In this document: positions 5,516 to 7,315 of the stretch, in pieces
Position numbering within the stretch: the stretch's first letter is position 1
Layout of the letters: every line of letters starts with the position of its first letter
NCBI GenBank assembly: GCA_016937825.1
Contig: JAFGVT010000187.1
Location: forward strand, 1 to 7,315
Reading direction: 5' to 3'
Length of the DNA stretch: 7,315 nucleotides
Origin: Fidelibacterota bacterium
Lineage (GTDB): Bacteria > Fidelibacterota > Fidelibacteria > Fidelibacterales > Fidelibacteraceae
The notes under the pieces: model-generated
The model's database searches: none
What the model was told of the DNA's origin: nothing
Seen by the model: the letters and a program-made list of their open reading frames with translations, nothing else
Translations under genes and position numbers: made by a program

Positions 5516-6216
5516 TAGTCACCATGATAATAGAGGTCTTTTACGGGTGTTTCGTCCACCCAGACTTCGCGTTCAACCCGGATCCAGCCGCAGAGGCCCA
5601 GTGAGGTCCGGATAAGATAGTAGCGGTATTCCGGTTTAAATTCCGCCGCCAGCACCGTTAGGGCTTCTCCCCGGTGCACTTCGGTGAGGATCTTTTTCAT
5701 TTTTCTGCTTTCAAAGACCGGAAAATCGCGCGTTGCCTGGCTTTCCAGATCCACGGCATAGAAAGGCTGCGGCATTTCCCTGACCTTTCCCCGGTCGATC
5801 CGGAATTTCCGGCTGCGCGTGAACATTTGATTTGTCGAGCCGCGCGCAATGACAATGCCGTCCCCGGAAAAGGTCAGATGGTCCGCATGCAGGATAAAGG
5901 CGGGGTTCCGGAATTCGCCCTCGAGAAAGAAGAGATATTGGGAGTCGCCGCTTTCGCCCATGCTGAACAGGATCGAATACAGATCGCCCGAGGCGGCGTC
6001 CGGAACGTATTCCATCACCTTGATGAATCCCGTCGTATCGCCCTGAGCGTGATAGAAGGGATCGTCATAGGTCAATTTGTCGCAGGTGGTATTGAAAACG
6101 ACCGCATTGCCGCTGTAGCCTACGGTCATCCAGGGATAGGGCGCAAGCGAAATGAGGCCCCCGGCGAAAAGCAAGCCGGTTCCGGCGAGAAGAAGGACCG
6201 CAAGTCGTTTTTTCAT
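5515..6216 (-). CDS. Secreted or membrane-anchored protein with a C-terminal SH3-like region
   Basis: A 233-residue protein of unknown function. The N-terminus is a typical signal peptide or anchor: KKR at 2-4, then a hydrophobic stretch to about 25. There is no lipobox cysteine, so it is not an evident lipoprotein. Residues about 30-150 look like beta-rich extracytoplasmic sequence with no motif I recognise. Residues about 163-216 look like a bacterial SH3 domain: short strands with DFPVFES, a basic hinge, GEALTVLAAEF, YYLIRTSLGLCGWIRVER, the final G-W-I being typical. Such domains often bind cell-wall or other peptides. Only two cysteines are present (45 and 209). The ATG at 6216 has AAAGGA seven bases upstream, and that site overlaps the 3' end of pgi. 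It is placed four bases after pgi and overlaps the next gene by one base, so all three are probably one operon. Confidence 0.78.
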   Translation of the reverse strand: MKKRLAVLLLAGTGLLFAGGLISLAPYPWMTVGYSGNAVVFNTTCDKLTYDDPFYHAQGDTTGFIKVMEYVPDAASGDLYSILFSMGESGDSQYLFFLEGEFRNPAFILHADHLTFSGDGIVIARGSTNQMFTRSRKFRIDRGKVREMPQPFYAVDLESQATRDFPVFESRKMKKILTEVHRGEALTVLAAEFKPEYRYYLIRTSLGLCGWIRVEREVWVDETPVKDLYYHGD

Positions 6217-6220
6217 GTGT

Positions 6221-7315
6221 CTATCCTTTCATTCCCGGTTTTCCCAGAAGCCGGAACATATTCTGTTTGTAGGCTTCCACGCCGGGCTGGTCAAAGGGAT
6301 TGATATCCAGCATATATCCCGAGATCGCGACGGCGACCTCAAAGAACACGCACAGTTTGCCGAGGTTTTCCTCGTCAAGATAATCCAAATGGATCACGGA
6401 GGTCGGTACGCCACCGTCTTCATGCGCCGCCTGCGTACCCTTGAAGGCCTTATAGTTCACCTCGCTCAGCATGCGGCCGGAAAGATAGTTCAGTCCGTCA
6501 AAGTCATCGGCTTCTTTGGGAATGCGCAGATCCTCCAGATAGTGATCCACGACCAGATAGGTCTCAAAAACATTGCGGACCCCGTCCTGGATCCACTGTC
6601 CCATGCTGTGCAGGTCGGTCGTCAGATCGACGCTCGCGGGGAAAAGCCCCTTTCCTTCCTTTCCCTCGCTTTCTCCAAAAAGCTGTTTCCACCACTCGGA
6701 CAAGTAATGCAGGCGGGGTTCGAAGGACGCAAGGATCTCGATCGCTTTTCCGTTCCGGTAGAACAGGTTCCGGACAGCCGCATAGTTCAGGGCGGGATTC
6801 TGATCGTCGACCGACAAGGCGGTCTTAAGCCCCGAGACCGAGCCGCGGATGATCGGGTCCAGATCGGCGCCGGCAGCCAGGATCGGAAGGAGTCCGGCGG
6901 CTGTCAGGACCGAGAAACGGCCGCCCACATCATCCGGAATGACAAAGGAACGGTATCCTTTCCGCCCGGCAAGGTCACGCAGCGCTCCGTTCCGGGCGTC
7001 GGTGGTGGCAATGATGCGCCGGGCTGCGTCCTGTCCGTATTTTTTTTCAGCCAGTTCCCGGAGGATCCGGAAAGCCAGGCCGGGTTCTGTCGTCGTACCC
7101 GATTTCGAGATCACATTGATGTAGAAATCGCGCCCCTCAAGTTCGTTCAGCAGGTCCTTCATCCCCAGCGGCGAGAGATGATGTCCGATGAATCGGACGG
7201 GATGCCGGTCCCCGTACAAGGCATGGATGAAGGCTTTGGCGCCCAGATACGAACCGCCGATGCCGATGCAGACCAGCAGATCGCCGGATTCCTGAATTTC
7301 CTTTGCGGTGCCTTG
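6221..7315 (-). CDS. pgi: Glucose-6-phosphate isomerase, 5' end cut by window edge
   Basis: This glycolytic and gluconeogenic enzyme interconverts glucose-6-phosphate and fructose-6-phosphate in the cytoplasm. The open frame runs to the right edge; 364 C-terminal residues are visible, and the true start lies beyond it (an internal TTG at 7219 is only a leucine codon). The first visible residues include the family motif VCIGIGGSYLGAKAF. Further landmarks, numbered from the window edge, are the sugar-phosphate-binding SGTTTE (72-77), PGI signature 1 around VGGRFS (130-135), ESEGKEGKG with the likely catalytic Glu near 215, TDLHSMGQ with His236, and signature 2 PFDQPGVEAYK (340-350) with the conserved Lys350. 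The visible part fits the shorter bacterial form of about 450 residues. It ends in KPGMKG and a TAG four bases before the next gene, which it probably shares a transcript with. Confidence 0.97.
   Translation of the reverse strand, partial: QGTAKEIQESGDLLVCIGIGGSYLGAKAFIHALYGDRHPVRFIGHHLSPLGMKDLLNELEGRDFYINVISKSGTTTEPGLAFRILRELAEKKYGQDAARRIIATTDARNGALRDLAGRKGYRSFVIPDDVGGRFSVLTAAGLLPILAAGADLDPIIRGSVSGLKTALSVDDQNPALNYAAVRNLFYRNGKAIEILASFEPRLHYLSEWWKQLFGESEGKEGKGLFPASVDLTTDLHSMGQWIQDGVRNVFETYLVVDHYLEDLRIPKEADDFDGLNYLSGRMLSEVNYKAFKGTQAAHEDGGVPTSVIHLDYLDEENLGKLCVFFEVAVAISGYMLDINPFDQPGVEAYKQNMFRLLGKPGMKG

Noticed and set aside
5674..6303. 209-codon plus-strand open frame opposite the SH3-like gene and the end of pgi
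   Set aside because: It crosses two minus-strand genes, one of them certain (pgi), and the protein shows no recognisable domain or signal.

Overview
The window is bacterial chromosomal DNA, moderately GC-rich by eye and densely packed with genes: eight protein-coding genes (one cut by the right edge) and short intergenic gaps. Nothing in it looks like a phage, transposon, CRISPR array or RNA gene. The protein styles (a two-domain NifU, a NifS with the AGTEN motif, a Pgi that appears to be of the short roughly 450-residue type, and a permease with a fused PTS domain) suggest an anaerobic bacterium of Firmicutes or Spirochaetes character. This is an impression from protein style only; the sequence does not fix the phylum.

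Left part, plus strand (1-2671). A tandem heptamer repeat at the window edge is followed by a leader of about 150 bases. Then comes a compact, probably co-transcribed cluster: nifU-like scaffold (203-841), nifS-like cysteine desulfurase (855-2012) and upp, uracil phosphoribosyltransferase (2048-2671). NifS takes sulfur from cysteine and NifU assembles the Fe-S cluster. No other nitrogen-fixation gene and no sigma-54 promoter was seen, so this is best read as the general (housekeeping) Fe-S assembly pair. upp salvages uracil with PRPP and has no obvious link to Fe-S assembly beyond position.

Right part, minus strand (2768-7315). Reading in the direction of transcription (right to left): the 3' part of pgi (glucose-6-phosphate isomerase), a secreted or anchored protein with an SH3-like C-terminal region, and a 95-residue three-helix membrane protein resembling PQ-loop/SemiSWEET proteins. 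These three are nearly contiguous (4 bases between the first two, a TAATG overlap between the next two) and look like one operon, followed by a weak terminator-like structure near 5152-5185. Next comes an unrecognised two-helix membrane protein with terminal coiled coils (4684-5103), a strong hairpin (4639-4679), and an APC-family amino-acid transporter carrying a C-terminal PTS EIIA type-2 domain (2768-4618). That gene converges on upp across about 96 bases.

The most notable items are the transporter-EIIA fusion, the uncharacterised small membrane/envelope proteins downstream of pgi, and the two intergenic secondary structures. No clearly new defence or mobile system was seen.
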